Source of the DNA: Ampelomyces quisqualis
Lineage: Eukaryota > Ascomycota > Dothideomycetes > Pleosporales > Phaeosphaeriaceae
Assembly: GCA_018398575.1 (NCBI GenBank)
Contig: JAGTXZ010000010.1
Location: 1,488,001-1,552,000, forward strand
DNA: 64,000 nt
Direction of reading: 5' to 3'
Positions within the stretch are counted from its first letter, which is position 1, and each line of letters starts with the position of its first letter. The translations under genes were made by a program, and so were the position numbers. Below, one piece after another: positions 45,971 to 61,422 of the stretch. The notes under the pieces are model-generated. The model saw only the letters and a list, made by a program, of their open reading frames with translations. It was not told the DNA's origin and made no database searches.

Positions 45971-48687
45971 TAACGTGTAAGTTAATAGTTATAGCTAGAT
46001 TATTGTTATTAGTAATTAGGCGCAGCGCTAACGCGTTAAATATCTTTAAAGTCCTAACTATATACTAGTCTATAAATTTTGGTTACAATAGGTATTTAAT
46101 AAGTGCACTATATTTAAGATGTTATAGCTTTATCTTAAAGTTACTGTCTTTAAGCTACTATTAACGTGTAGCTGTTATTAGCCTTAAAAGCAGAAAGGTC
46201 TAGGTAGTTTAATAATGTACGCTGTCTATAATATAGACATTAATATTATTAAGTAACAGTTTAGTTATTATTATAGTAAGGCCTATTAGCTAGGTTACTA
46301 AAGTAGCAGAAGAACTTAAGACTACTAATACTAACTACGTATATTCTAGTTCTAAGTTTATAGGCATTAGCTATCTTTCTATATGTTTAGCTTTAACTTT
46401 GTTACTATAGTCTTAAATTTCTAAGATTATCTTCTTTTATACAGCGCTAGCTGTTGCCTTGTAGAATTCTCTTAGTATACTACTATTAGTTAGTCTAGGG
46501 CATATAGTATACTTAAGCTATTTATCTATTGTTAGGCTGCGTATTATCTTTAGGTAGTTAGCCTATAGGTATGCCTGTTTAATCTTGTTATATATGTTCT
46601 TGTGCTAGATAAAATCTGTTATCTCTTTAACCTATATGCGCTAGTCTACTATATTAATATTATAGCCTATTCTTATAATTACCTATAATATATTATTAGT
46701 AGTTGTTATCTTTGCATTACTTATATACTATTTATTTAATTAAGGTAGCTACTACTTATACTTGTTATTGCAATCCTATAACGCGTGTATTATACAATAT
46801 ATTACGCGTAATAGTTAAGAATAGTATAGGTAGGTGCAAGAATAGTAGAATAGCTATAGCTTAGTTAGCGTATATAGGTGTGCTTGTGTTATGTACTTAC
46901 TTGTAATAGTGTTATAATATATAGCGTAGTATAGTAAACGTAATATAGAAAATTACGTATATTTGCGTTATAGTACTATTATTATTGTTATATAGTTATA
47001 GTGCGTTTGTAGTAGCAACGCAGTATTATATAGTTATAGCAGTAAGTTAAATTATAGGTACAGGTAAAAGTAAGTAGAGTTTTATCTTAGTATTATATAG
47101 CCTCTTACCTAGCGCTAACGCGTTATATTGTGTCTTTAAAGTAAGTAAAGGTATATTCTAGAGGAGCGCCTCTTACTGCGTGTTATTCTTAGTACAGCAC
47201 TGTATAGTACTGTATAGCACTATATAGTACTAAGCAAAATTCTTACTTTTTAGTTTTTTATATTATAGTATAGGTAACTTACCTCTTGTATATTATAGTA
47301 GTAGCACTTTCTTTAGTCTAGCAAGCAAACTTAGCTAAACCTACTAGTGCTATTATAGTAAATAGGTCTACTATACAGTACTATAGGATACTGTATAGTA
47401 CTAAGTAAAATTCTTACCTTCTATATTTTTGCATTATAATATAGGCAACTTACCTCTTATATATTATGTTAGTAGCACTCTCTTTAGTCTAGCAGGTAAA
47501 CTTAGCTAAACCTACTAGTGCTATTATAGTAGATAAGTTATATAATAAGACTGCATTAGAATATTTAAGTTGTATGCTAGCGTCTAGCAGTTTACGTAGA
47601 ATTATATAGAAGTTTTTTATATATCTGCAGTCTTGTTAGCAAAAGAAGCTATTTATTACCTTTTATTCCTTTACACTATATTATTCTATTATAATTCTAT
47701 ATTATTTGTTAGTGCATCTAACGCTCTAGACTGTATGCTATTAGCGTAAATAGTAGTTAACAGATCTCTATAGTGCACGCAGCTTGCGGCTAGCAAGGAA
47801 GTGTATAGCAGCCTACTTCTATTATATATTTTAACGTTAGTTTAAGATATTTGTATTTTTAACTAGACAATTCTGCTCTATATTCTATAGATTTATTTGT
47901 AAAGAGATTAGTTTTCTCTTTTTAACGCTAAGTTTGCTGTTAATATAGTAGTATTTCTTTGTTTAAGTATTCTCTCTTAGTATTAGTAACTAATATTATA
48001 AAATATGTAGTACGTAGTATCTTATAAAGAATACTATTATTATCTGTTGTCTTGTGTTTTTATATAATAGCTTTATCTCTTATTAATATATCTTATAGTG
48101 TAGTGTCTCTGCTTAGTGCTAGTATACTAGGGTACTTAACTTCCTACGCTATTGTCTTGCCTAGATGTTACTATGCGTATATAATTTCTTAACAACTCTG
48201 CTCTTTTAGTTATATAGATTGTGTGCTACTGCTTTAGATTATTAATCTAGTCTTTGGCTTAATATAGTTAGTGCTAGGTAATTATTCTTTAATTTTAGTG
48301 TTTACTAAGCTAATATTATCTAGTTATTTTAGTTAATGCGCTAGCTAAAATACTAGAGATTGCAGGCCCTGTAAGATAATTTGTGCAATAGCTATTCTTG
48401 TTTTAGTTAAGTATAGTATTGTTACGCTTTTCTAACTGTAACTACACTATAATATTACTCTTGGTTTTTACACTTACAGATAGCCTAGCGTTGTCTTATT
48501 TTAGGTATATAGCATTCTTGTGTTTGTATTAGCGCAGTCTTACTACTTAGTTATGTATATCTTTTTAGCGTCTGTCTTATAGCTCTACAGCTATCTATTT
48601 TATAGTTACTTGTTATAGTACTTTTAGCTTATTAATATATTGCCTATTATTTATAGTAAACTCTTACTAACCTACGTATACCTATAG

Positions 48688-50155
48688 TTAATCTATTATG
48701 TCTGTTACTTTGTAGTATAATAGTCTAGGAAGCAATAGTACTTTATAGTTCTCTTTTATCTTATTTAGGCTGTATATTGCAATAATATAGTCTAAGAGGT
48801 AGGCTAGATCTTTGTAGTTAGGATTGCACTCTTTAAGTAACTTAATAAAGCTCTTAACGTCTATACTGTTAACAACGCGCATGTCTTTAAGCTAGTTAAC
48901 TAAATTATTAAGCTTATAGTAGGTCTTTTAGAAGTTAGCTATATATAGCTATAGGCTGTAGTACATGTTTAGATATGTTAAGATCTGCTAGCTACTATAT
49001 ATAGTCTTAGCTCTTATCTTATTATACTACGCGCAACATTTCTAGCAAATAGCGTAAATAACATTTATTGTCTTAGTAGGATATTTGCTTATTATACTTT
49101 TCTCTACTGCAAAGTGTAGGAAATAGGCGTAGACTTTAGCCTTCTATACGCAGGTAATGCCTTAGTCTATTAGTTAGTATAATATTATGCTACCTGCAGG
49201 TAAGAATATAACTCTATTGTATTAGTAAGCATTATAACCTCTATTACTATAATAAGCCTGTAGTATATTAACACTATATATACTAAACGTTCTACAGCAA
49301 TTAGTAGCTTATCTAAAGCTTAGCTACTGCGTGTTTGTAAGGCAGGAACTTGTTAATTAGTAATAATACTTGTCTGTTTATGTAGTTATTAAACTATTTT
49401 AGCTATTCTAGCATAATATTAGTGTCTATCTAGGTAGAATTATTATCTTAATAGATATAACTAAGACTGCAGATATTTAGGTTTTTCTTACTATCTATAC
49501 AAGTTGTGTAGTTTAAGAATTCTATAAACTATAGAGGTACTTAGTCTAAGCTATTTGTATTTGTATATAGTACACTAGTTATATACTCTCTATCTAGTCT
49601 AGGTCTAGCTTCTAAATTATCTGCTAATATGTATTAGGGCAAGTGTTTTTAGTATATACTAGCCTTATCTATGTTATATAAATCCTTAGGCGCATATCTA
49701 CTTACTACGTCGCAAATCTCTTCTATTATAAGCTTAGTATCTTTAACTATTATACTACTGTAGTTACTTACTGTTTTTGCGAACTGTTTATATAACTATA
49801 CACTATATTATTGTTTATATATAGTAAGCTATCTATTATTAAACTCTAGTATTTTGTAGCTGTTATATTTAGGCAGCTGTTGCTAAAGTTAATATACAGT
49901 TTTGCGAATTATGTTATTAGTAATATTAACGCAAGCTGCCTGCAACTTTATATGCTAGTTATTTAGAGCTGCCTTAAGAGTTTCTTATTGCAGACGCCTA
50001 TTGTGCGCGTAGTTATAGCTAGTATATTTGGTTTTGTTACTATCTAGGTGTTCTTGCGTTATTAAAAGAATATTAGTTATATTATTTAGTTATATATAGC
50101 AGCAAAAGGCTCTGGTAGCCTATATAGCAAGTTGTTATAGTGTTAAATGTAGAAA
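48688..50155 (-). pseudogene. pogo/Fot1-like DDE transposase relic, outer copy
   Basis: Same relic as in the inner copy, shifted by exactly 15,095 bp, with its own set of transitions and stops. The 64-codon open piece recurs at 48688..48882 with a few substitutions. No function is possible without repair of many stops. Confidence 0.62.
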
Positions 50156-50505
50156 CAATGCCTTATGTTTGCGAACCTTAATACGTTTTATAATAGTCTA
50201 GGCACAACTGTGTTACTAGTTAGGCGTTAGACCTTAACCTATCTATAAACTAGATAATATAGGCTTAATATTGTAGTAGTAGAATAACTATAGAAACTAG
50301 ATATATTTATAATAAGCAATCTACTATCTAATATAGTAAAGATAATACACTTGCGTATGCTAATACTCTAGTAGCTACTTATAGCATTTAATATAAAATA
50401 AAATCTAAACTTAGCCTTAAACCTATGCTAGTATTATTATAGCACTAATTAGTTACTCTAGGTGCCTATTGCAGTAGATAGCTTGCAATTAACGCTAATA
50501 GTACT

Positions 50506-51175
50506 CTCTAGTAGACAATAGTTGTAGATAGTACAACATAACTATAGCTACTAGTTGTTAAAAGAGCCTACTATAGTAGTAGGTTGCGTACAGTACTAGT
50601 AGTATTCTCTAGTAGATAACAGTTACTAACAGTGCAACGCAACTGTAGCTGCTAGTAGTTAGAAGAGCCTACTATAGTAGTAAGTAGCGTGCAGCACTAG
50701 TAGTATTCTCTAGTAGATAATAGTTACTAACAGTGCAACGTAACTATAGCTACTAGTTATTAAAAGAGCCTACTGTAGTAGTAAGTAGCGTGCAGCACTA
50801 GTAGTATTCTCTAGTAGATAATAGTTACTAATAGTGTAACGCAACTATAGCTACTAGTTATTAAAAGAGCCTACTGTAGTAGTAGGTAGCGTGTAGTACT
50901 AGTAGTATTCTCTAGTAGATAATAGTTGCTAATAGTGCAACGCGACTATAGCTGCTAGTTATTAGAAGAGCCTGCTATAGTAGTAGGTAGCGTATAGTAC
51001 TAGTAGTATTCTCTAGTAGATAATAGTTGCTAATAGTGCAACGCAACTGTAGCTACTAGTTATTAAAAGAGCCTGCTGTAGTAGTAAGTAGCGTGCAGCA
51101 CTAGTAGTATTCTCTAGTAAATAACAGTTACTAATAGTGTAACGCAACTGTAGCTACTAGTTATTAGAAGAGCCT
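50506..51175. repeat. 101-bp minisatellite, 7 units, outer copy
   Basis: Unit starts at 50,506, 50,607, 50,708, 50,809, 50,910, 51,011 and 51,112: the same minisatellite as in the inner copy with three more units (303 bp). Confidence 0.85.
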
Positions 51176-51769
51176 AATTGTAAAGATTAATATATTTAAA
51201 GTGTTTGCTGCCTTATATACTATATATAAGATTTATAAAGTATTACGCGTTACCTCTTATATATATTCTTCTCTACTAAGCGTCTCTAAGACAAATAAAT
51301 ATAGGCCTGTTATTTTAATTTATATAGGTGTCCTTTAAAGTCTTAGTTATACCTACTAGCGTAGTAGGTATCCTTTTTGTTACTAGCTAGTAGTATCTTA
51401 GTGTAGATAAGTTTAATGCGCGTAACTTCTTTATGTTAATAGAAGTTCTTAAAGCTATAATAAAGCTTAGTAACAATAGAGAACTTGATATTATGTAAGT
51501 TATAGTTAGAATATCTTAATATCTAGACGTTAGGTTACTACTTATAGGGTCTAACAGAAATATATTGTATATAGTATAAGAGAGGTTACAGCTACTTAGG
51601 TAGGCTTTACTATTAAAGAGCCTAATAAGAGTACTAGGATAGAGATATTCTAACAAACAACTATAACTCTATATTGTTCTTAATTTTTACCTGTAACAAT
51701 ATATAGACAAAAGTATGTAAATTGTAGTTGTATCTCTAATATCTTCTAGTTACTTAACAGTATAAGAAT

Positions 51770-52445
51770 CGCGTTCTTGAGTTAGGCTAAGTTGTTAATA
51801 TATATTACAGAACATAACAAAGTTATTGCAACAATAGCGCTCTTAAGTTAGGCTAAGTTATTAATATATATTACAGGATATAACAAAGTTATTACAACAA
51901 TAGCGCTCTTAAGTTAGGCTAAGTTATTAATGTGCGCACTAGAATGCTATTATAGTTGTTGTTATAAAGATTCTTGCTTTTAAACACGCTATAAAGTATC
52001 TTAGTTAAGTAATAGTATTACAGGACATAATAAAGTTGTTATAACAATAGCGCTCTTAAGTTAGGCTAAGTTATTAATATGCGCACTAAAATACTATTGT
52101 AGCTGTTATTATAGAGATCCTTGCTTTTAAATACGCTATAAGGTATCTTAGTTAAGTAATAGTGTTATAAGACATAATAAAGTTATTACAACAACAGCGC
52201 TCTTAAGTTAGGCTAAGTTGTTAAGGTGCGTATTAGAATGCTATTATAGCTGTTGTTATAGAGATTCTTGCTTTTAAACACGCTATAAGGTATCTTAGTT
52301 AAGTAATAGTATTGCAAGACATAACAAAGTTATTATAATAATAGCGCTCTTAAGTTAGGCTAGGTTATTAATATACGCTCTAGAATACTATTATAGCTGT
52401 TGTTATAGAGATCCTTGTTATTAAACACGTTATAAGGTATCTTAG
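51770..52445. repeat. 147-bp tandem repeat with extra 66-bp unit, outer copy
   Basis: Unit starts at 51,837, 51,903, 52,050, 52,197 and 52,344: spacing is 66, 147, 147, 147 bp. The additional 66-bp short unit is absent from the inner copy. Confidence 0.8.
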
Positions 52446-52739
52446 TTAAGCTACAACATCTAAACAGCTACTAAAAGGTCTATCTAGGACATAAATTTAC
52501 TTCTATACTAGTAGGCTAAGAAGTAGCGTAGGTGTAGTGCTAATAATATAGTAAAGCTTAGTTCTAGATTTTTCAACTACACAAACATATAGACGTAATA
52601 GGTATAGTTTTAGTTTTATAAGAATAAAAATATAATAAAGAATTAAGTCTCTTAGACTTATAAGGAATATATATATAAAGACAGCAATATTAAATTAAGA
52701 GTATAAGTTACGTGTTAAGAAGCAGCCGCATATATAGGC

Positions 52740-53045
52740 ATATAGGTAAATTTATCTCTAGTTTTAAGGTTAGAAAAGTGTAAGGAGGCGCAAGTATATA
52801 ATAAATAAAAATAATACTAGGTTTTATATATGTTTTAACAAAAGACTGTTACCTTAACCCTAAGACTAGAGATATATAGGTAAATTTATCTCTAGTTTTA
52901 AGGTTAAGAAAGTGTAAGAAGGCGCAAGTGTATAATAGATAAAAATAATACTAGGTTCTATATATATTTTAACAAAAGACTGTTACCTTAACTCTAAGAC
53001 TAGAGACATATAGGTAAATTTATCTTTAGTTTTAAGGTTAGGAAA
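52740..53045. repeat. 134-bp tandem repeat with inverted-repeat junctions, outer copy
   Basis: Same array as in the inner copy, with equal unit number; transitions only. Confidence 0.7.
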
Positions 53046-54662
53046 ATATATATATAGCAAGAGGCAGAGAGTAGCTAGCTAGTAAGGCTATTATATGCTC
53101 TATTAGCGCTAATAGTTTAAGAGTAAGCAGTACGTAGATGCGTTTAATATACAGCAGTTTATTAATAGTCTTTGTTACTATTTAGCCTCTGTTATATTTG
53201 CATATTAGGGTAAGTTAAAACAGTAGTCTTTAGTAAACAACTATCCTATACTATACTAGAGAAAGAATATAAATTAGATCTGCAGGTATTTTAAAACTAG
53301 AAAAGATTAAATATACTAGCTGCTTAGAACATTAGTTAACACTATATATAAATTATACTTATTATTTCTTACTATTAAGTAATTGCCTACACCTGTTACT
53401 AGTCTTACCTATAGTATATATAGTACACTATTCTACCTGCTTCTATCTGTACTAAGCCTAGCTACCTTGGTACAGGTTGTATATTAGGCTGCTAGAGCTA
53501 CTAGTCTATTTTTTTATACTTTTAAACCTTATACGTGTCTATTTGCAGGTATACTTACCTTTTTAGGTGTTTAGGTTCTACTGTATATATTCTAAACGCG
53601 TAGTAACTTATTTATTCTAAGGTGTTAATATTTTTTAGCGTAAGGATTATTATTAATATTAATCTTTATTAAGCTGTATTAGCTAGCCTAACTAATCTAG
53701 TTGTTAATAAGTAAGCTCTAGTGTAATAACGTAACAGTTATTAGAGTAATAAGGAATATTAAAGAAAAGAAAAATATTAGTTGTTACGCCTACAACTATT
53801 AGCATAGTTCTATACATAGGTTAGGTAACTATTAGCTATAGTAGACTTTAGTAGACTACTATAGATAACAGACTGTGCAGCACAGGATAGATGCTGCTAG
53901 TAACTACCTTAACACTACATAACTAATATTAATACTATTTTTACACACTTAGTTTTCTTATATCTAAACTATAAAGTTATATATAAACAAATTAGTAATA
54001 GATTGTATATACATACTGTATAGCTTTTACACTAAGACGTACACAGGACTTGTTAAACACAGTACTTAATACTAGACGCGTTACTACCTGTTACCTAACA
54101 GTACGCTAGTTATAACTCCTAACACTATAATATAATAGCATAGCTCTAATAGCTATAACGCAATAGATACTACTCTAGATAACGCAGCACTTGCTTTATA
54201 TAGCAACACCTTATGTAAACGCAACTATACTCTAGCTAAATATAAGGTAATAAGGTAGATAGGCCTAATATTAGCGTCTATATAAGGATAGGACAAGCTG
54301 TTTAAGACAGTAAGTAGACAGCACGCTAGTAAACCCTTTAGTTTAGGAATAGTAGACGCAAAGTAGTAGGCTATACGCAGCTAAATAGCGCACACGTACT
54401 AACACTAATAGGAATAATATAGTAGAGCTCTTTAGTTCTCTTTTTACACTAGCGTTTGTATTGTAGCTGCAAAGGATAAAATGCATATTAGGTAATATTA
54501 ACAGCCTCTTTACTAACACATAGCTACACAAGCTACATTTACAGCTATAGTTCTAATTAGAGCGCTAGTAGCAGCAGGCTATGTTAAACATTTAATCTAG
54601 GCTATAAGATAATATATAGATACAAGAGGACGTAGCAATTACATCTAGGTTACTAAACCTCT

Positions 54663-57023
54663 AACCTAACTAATATATATTTATATACTAGAATATTATA
54701 TTATAGATTACTTTTATACTTAGTTATTGCCTATTTACTAATAAGATAGTTTACGCACCTAGCTGTTCTTTTATAGGCACGCCTAATAAACCTACAAGAG
54801 TGTATTACAAACTATACTTAGGAGATTAGTAGTAGTTAATACAACAGCGCTTACTAGATAGTGCAACTCTTATACTAGTTATACTAGCAGTAGACAAAAC
54901 ATAGTTATCTATAATATCTAGCAACGTAGTAGTATAGCTAATATATATTACTATTAAGAATCTTAACTGTAAAGCATAACAACGCAGAACAACACCTAGG
55001 ATACTACTAGCTAGATTTATCCTAACAGCTAAGCTCTTAGATCCTATTCTAAAGAGTAAAGTATATTATTACTATATAGGCAAACTATTATTGCGTAAGT
55101 ACTAACTACAGCGTTAACAATAGAGAGTTATTATAGAAGATAAACGCTAACTAGTAACTATAGTACTTAAAGGGGCTGCTAAATATAGTATACAGCTAAA
55201 GTATACTAACTAACAGACGTAATAGTATTACCTAACTATTTATACAATTCTAGCTAACTATAAAGAGCAAGTGCTACTAACAGGTGTAAAGAAAAACAGA
55301 CACTATACTTAATATACAGTACTACTAGACAAATAAGAGAACTTATATAACAAATATCTATAGTAAATAAAAGAGTATACACGCTTGTAACAGAGTTGTT
55401 ATCTTAATAAAGGACATAAGAATTACGTTTATCTAGTAGAGTACTTTGGCTAGAGTTACTATAACTTTAATATATACAAATTGTTAGCTATAGATATATT
55501 ATATCTACTACTTAAGAGGTTAGTTATAAAGATATTAGAATTTATAGAAGACATGCTAATAGATATACACTCTAGACAAAAGAAGAGCTAGAATAGTGCT
55601 GCAGTTCTAGTAGTAGAAGATAATAGCTATGCCTAGTTAAATAAAAGGTTTCGCTAAGTTAAGTATAACACTAGACTAAAACAGTTTAATAACAAGAGGG
55701 CTTTTACAGAAGTATTATAGTAGACTAGCGCAGAACAAAAAGTAGTAATTTGCTAATTTATAGTAGTAGTGTCTCCTCTACTAGTAACTAAGGCACTATA
55801 CGCGTTGCATTTTATTTAGGCTACGTGCAATCTACTAGTACTCTTACAATACAAAAGTTATAACAAAAACACGTTAGAGTATATATTGTTAGCTATTAAA
55901 CAAATAGATATTCTAAAAGAAGAGTTTTAACCTTTTAGACAGACGCAAGAAGAAGAAAAGGATTTTAACTACTCTAAATAGCACGCGCTAACCTATATTA
56001 TTAACAATATCTATATATATAGAGCCCTTAATAGTATATACACTAGAATAAATAGTAAAGCCTACTATATTATAATAGTAAAACAATTCTACCTAATAAC
56101 AAACAAGAGAGATTTTCTTATACAGATCTGCCTCTATAACTCTAGACAGCTTGCGCTTATAGCGTTTAAACATAAGATAGTTATAGACTAAAGTTAATAG
56201 TGCACTACTGCTAACTAGCGCAAGTATACCTTTACTATAAGTGTATTAATAGTAATACTATTTAAATAACTTAGATAGTCTATACTAGGTATGTTACTAA
56301 ATTCTATTATACTGCTCCTTAGCAAAGTTACTATATATATTACGTCGCTAGACTTTACATATACTACTATAGTATTTGTCTAATACTACTATTAGAAGGT
56401 AACTAGCTACCTTGTTACTCTATATAATAAAGATAGATAGGACTCTAACTCTTACTAGGTAAATAGAATAAATATAAAAATACACTTTTCTATAAGATAC
56501 TTAAGGCTATTAGGTAAACGCTATAATAACTCTAAATATTGCAAAGAAGACATTGTGCAATACGCGCCTAACTAGTATAAGACTAGAAAATAGCGCAAAG
56601 ATTACGTATAGGTATAAGAGTTTAAATATAAAGACTATACGTAACTATCTTAGACTATTGTAAATAGTAGAGCTACAGCTTAGGTATACCTAATACTTAT
56701 ATTTATTAATAATAAACACTAAGATAAGAATAGAAAGAAATATAAGTATATAGGTGCCTTCTATAAGGTTATAGCGTTTAATAATAATAGTTAAATTAAT
56801 AATATAATAAGGATGCTAAGTGTGCGCTGCTATACACATAGTACAAAGACTAAGTAACGTATATTACAAGCATTTAAAGTATATAATATAACAACTATTA
56901 TTTACCCTATATACTTAGTACTAAAGGATCTACCTACACTTAATAATAAGGTCCCTATTTCTTATTATGTAAATAATTACATTAATTAAGACAAATATAA
57001 TAGACTGTATTCTTTTACGTTTA
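54663..57023 (+). pseudogene. Plavaka-like transposase relic, outer copy
   Basis: Counterpart of the inner relic at a constant shift of 15,463 bp. Same frame, different set of RIP stops; the TNKRDFL block is again legible near 56,096-56,149. Limits approximate. Confidence 0.5.
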
Positions 57024-58164
57024 ATTAAGACTAGATACGTATAGTGTAGAATTATAAACAGAAGTAAGTATAGTAAGACAACTAGTATATAGCGTTAGAT
57101 ATATTAAATAGAATTATATATCTAATAATAGCTCTACTGTTACTTTAGCCTATCTAATAGAATGTAAACCTGCTAACATAATAAGTGCTATAACATAGAA
57201 CTATAGCGTAAGGCTACTAACGTAACCTCTTTACTATACACTATACACTACTACAAACGTATAATAATAGCAACCCTTATTTACGTACGCAAGTATTATA
57301 GAGATATTATAACAGTTACCTAGAATTGCTAGTTAGTGCAGACAGGAGGATAGTACTACTGCAGTAACACTAGACACAATTGTTAAAAGATAGTATATGC
57401 AATATAATGCAACTAATAGTAGAAGAATATAACTTAATATACTCTAACGTAGAATAAGAGATAAGAAGGTAGAAGATACTAGGCTGTTTCTTACAGATAA
57501 CTACAGTAAAAGAACACCTATAGTAAATTATAAGGGCAATTATATTATAACAGAATAGACTACTATAGAACGCAGCTAACAGTTGCCTTATCTAGATAAT
57601 TACATACTTTGCTATCTAATATAACTACAACGCAGCCTAATAGATACGCTTACAATAGAATAAAACTAAACTAAATAATAATTAGAAGCAAGCTTTGCTA
57701 GATAGAAACCTACGTAGAAAGATAATAGAAATAGTTAATAAAGAGTTAAGTATAACACAAATTACCCCTAATATAACAACTATATTAGTGTTAAACGCAA
57801 CTAGAAACAAGCATACTCTTATTAGAATAAACTAGCTGTTGCATATATACTATAACCTGCTAGCAATAGATAAGTATATTAACAACCTTAATTACAATTT
57901 GTTTGTATAGATATTAGAGCACAAATTAGGCTTTAAAAGTAAATGTAACAGCATATATTACTATATAAAAGAGAGAGATAAATAGGCGTAAATATAGATA
58001 TCTATAAAGGCACGCTAGTACAGCGCATTACAAGAGATAGTTATATTAAAGATATACTAGGCGTTATTTATAATTAAACTACAAATATAACTAGTATAGT
58101 AGTATACTAGATCTGTACTAACAACTTACTAGGTAAATAGTTTTCTGCGTATAGGGCTACTAGA

Positions 58165-58515
58165 TCGCCTATATTGCGTGCACAACTATTTATACTAATA
58201 GTAGATAACTATTGTGTACGCTAATATTTAGTAAAGGATAGAAGGATAGAAGAGCACCTAATTACCTGTATTGCGCGCACTACTATTTATGCTAATAGTA
58301 AACAACTATTATATACGCTAACATTTGGTTAAAGATAAGAAGGCACCTAATTGCCTGTATTGCGCGCATAACTATTTATGCTAATAGTAGATAACTATTA
58401 TATACGCTAGTACGCAGTTAAGAATAGAAAGGGGCCTAATTACCTGTATTGCGCGTATAACTATTTGTGCTAACAGTAGATAACTATTATGTACGCTAGT
58501 ACGTAGTTAAGAATA
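58165..58515. repeat. Tandem repeat of about 89-97 bp, about 4 units, outer copy
   Basis: Counterpart of the inner array with the same unit number. Confidence 0.65.
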
Positions 58516-58750
58516 AGAGGCTATCTAATCAAATAGCCTAACTACTACACTCTAGTAGAATTTAAGGTAATATTAGACTGTATATATTACAAAAACTCTA
58601 CTTATACCTATAAAGTAAAAACTCTGTTGCGCTATATATATTGCTTACTTCTGCTACTCTTACTAATAGTTTTTTAATATTTAAAGAGCAAGCGCTTGCT
58701 CTATATACTCTATACTAAGTAGTAAATTTAAGTAATATTAGTAGCACACT

Positions 58751-60103
58751 ATATCTCTATCTAAACAAGCGCTAAAACAAGCGCTAACAGATAATAGTGC
58801 AAAGGTTAGGCTTCTAGGAGATGTAACTCTAGAACTAACATACTAAAAACTAAGACACTGCAGAAACTAAAAACTATCTAGACTCTAACACTACTATTCT
58901 TAAGCCTTAACTCTAGGATTAAAATAGAAGTACAACTAACTACTACACTAGCCTAACTAAAAAGTTACCTAATAAGACAGCCTAGAGATTAAATACTATA
59001 CACTTCTAAATCTATAGCATTACTTACTTGTTAACAAGAGAAATCTAGACGCAGTAGTAGTATAAGTATAACAAGCTAATATAAACTAAAAACCTATAAG
59101 ACTAATATATAGAAAACGTTAGTAGTTAAAAGAAAACTACTATTAGACTTAAGGCTATTGTATTGTAGGAAGATACTTTATTATGTATAATTAAGTAGTT
59201 CTAACTGTTATAGAGTTACAACCCTTCTTATCTAGTACAGACCTATTTAGGTTACTACTATAGAGAAAAGAAAAACGCTAGGCAAAGGAAAGTATATTAC
59301 TAGAAAACAAGACTATACTAGAGAAGGTAAGAGTTATCCTAGTAACGCAACTACTTACTAACAATAGAAAGACGCTATATAGTATAGTAATAATACTATA
59401 GCTTAATATACGTAAGTATATATACGCCTAAATACTACTAGACGCTTAGATAGAAGTATAGAATACTCTGCTGTTATTAGTTTAATTGTATATTAGCTTA
59501 ATACTATACAAAAAAGCTGCCTACTATATAGGTACTATTGCAGCCTGCTAAAGATAGTAGCTAATAGTAGGCACCTAGATACTAGACATATATAGTAACT
59601 TGTAGACCTACGTAATAAGGTAAGGACAACTAGAAATTACTAGTACTTACATATTAAACTACCTAGATAGATAGGTTCTTAAGCCTAGTAAACTGCTTAA
59701 AGACTTTGTTTACCTACTATAAGACCTAAAGAACGCAAGTACACCTCTAAAACAGCTATGCTAGCTAACTAAAGACAGCCTAAATCTGCTAGATTTCTAA
59801 ACTCTAGTCTTACAGTAGTAATAGCACAGTTATTCTATAATAACAGGAAATAAGGCATTATTGCAATAACTAGAAATTAAGAGAAGTTTAATAAACTAAG
59901 TGCAAATATAGTAGCACTAATAGGCTTAGTTATATTTAACGCAATAAGAGAATTTAATAACAACAGCACTAGAAAAACTATACTCTTCTATAGACATACT
60001 GTAGAGAGTATATTGCAAGTTCTATATATAGTATTAGCTAATAGAAAGCAGACTACTTTAATGCTATTTGCAAAAAATAAAAGAACCTAGAAGGTATTTA
60101 ACA
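58751..60103 (+). pseudogene. Same unassigned degraded frame, outer copy
   Basis: Counterpart at +15,463 bp. The Glu/Lys/Asn-rich downstream piece is open here for 90 codons (60183..60455), but the matching inner segment has stops, so this is chance survival, not a gene. Confidence 0.38.
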
Positions 60104-61422
60104 GATTCTTATATAGGATAATATATAACAGGATATTGCTGTACACATAAACTAATAAGAGAATAACAAGGCTAACATTTTAGTGCTAAAGGATACCTAT
60201 AACAATAACGTAGATAATATCCTAGCTAACTGCACAGAAAAGGAGCAAGATTGCTATAATACGCTTATAGACAATTATAATAATAAAGAGAAGAAGAAGG
60301 TAAACTACTTAATAGAAAAGGATAGAGAAGAGGATGTTAGAAAGGAGGAGAAAGTTCTACACAGAGACACTAATAATATAAGTAGGTCTAAACGTAATAT
60401 AATATATAATAACTTGTATAGAATACTGTCTATATACGCGTGCGTAAAGTATTAAGTAAAGTAAAAGATATTTTACTAAAAGAGTACAGATATATAGATA
60501 AACTTGTACTAGAATACCTTTATAAGGCAGATAAACAGCTGTAGTTTAAGAACTATAGAAGTAGCTAGAGCATTATAGTAGAAGACGCATAGGAAGAATT
60601 TGTAATATAGGCCTATAATATTACAATTAAAGGTAACATACTTAACGTAATTGCCTTAACTAAAGAGAAATAGTAACTAGAACTAGACAAGTATAATAGG
60701 TTAGTGCAATAGTATAAAGAAGAAATAAGGTATTATTAAGTAGTTGTAAATAGTAAGCAACGCAAATGTTATAAGAACTAGATATACTTTTACTAGTACA
60801 ACGCGTAAATACTGTTAGGTTAGCCTTAATATAACGCAATAGTGTAGACTACTGTAGCAGATAGTGTAGCACTAGTAGATATAGTACCTAATTCTAATAT
60901 AACTAACTAGTAAGATAATTACTACTCTATAAGTAGTAGTAGCTATTATAGCCTTCTATATATAGAGCGCGTTGTGTACCTACTAACGCGTGCTCTATAG
61001 GACGTTAAGCCTAGTAGCTGCGTCTAGGCTAGCCTACTTTTAAAGGAGCGCAATTTGTCTATGCTATATTTAATTAAAAAGCCTATATAACTAGATAAGA
61101 GGGACTAGCTTAGTTAGCCTACGCTATAAGAGTGTAAAGATATAGGTAGCTAGCTGCAGTATATAGTTCTGCTAGTGCTATAGTGCTTAATAGTCTTTAA
61201 CTGTTAAATCTAGTAACACTAGCAACACTAGTAATACTAGCAACACTAGCAATACTAGCAACACAAGTAACGCAGGTAATATAGGCAATTTACTATTAGG
61301 TTGCTATTAGGTTACTAGCGACTAGAAGTAAGTAGAGCAACTTTAGCAAATTGTCTAGTAGACAGTATTGCTGTTAGGCAGCTGTAGGTCGCTGCGACTA
61401 GGCTAACCAGACAAATCTTGAT

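Noticed and set aside
60183..60455. 90-codon open frame in the outer copy as a living gene
   Set aside because: The matching inner segment has stops and the frame continues protein-like beyond its own stop; it is a surviving fragment.
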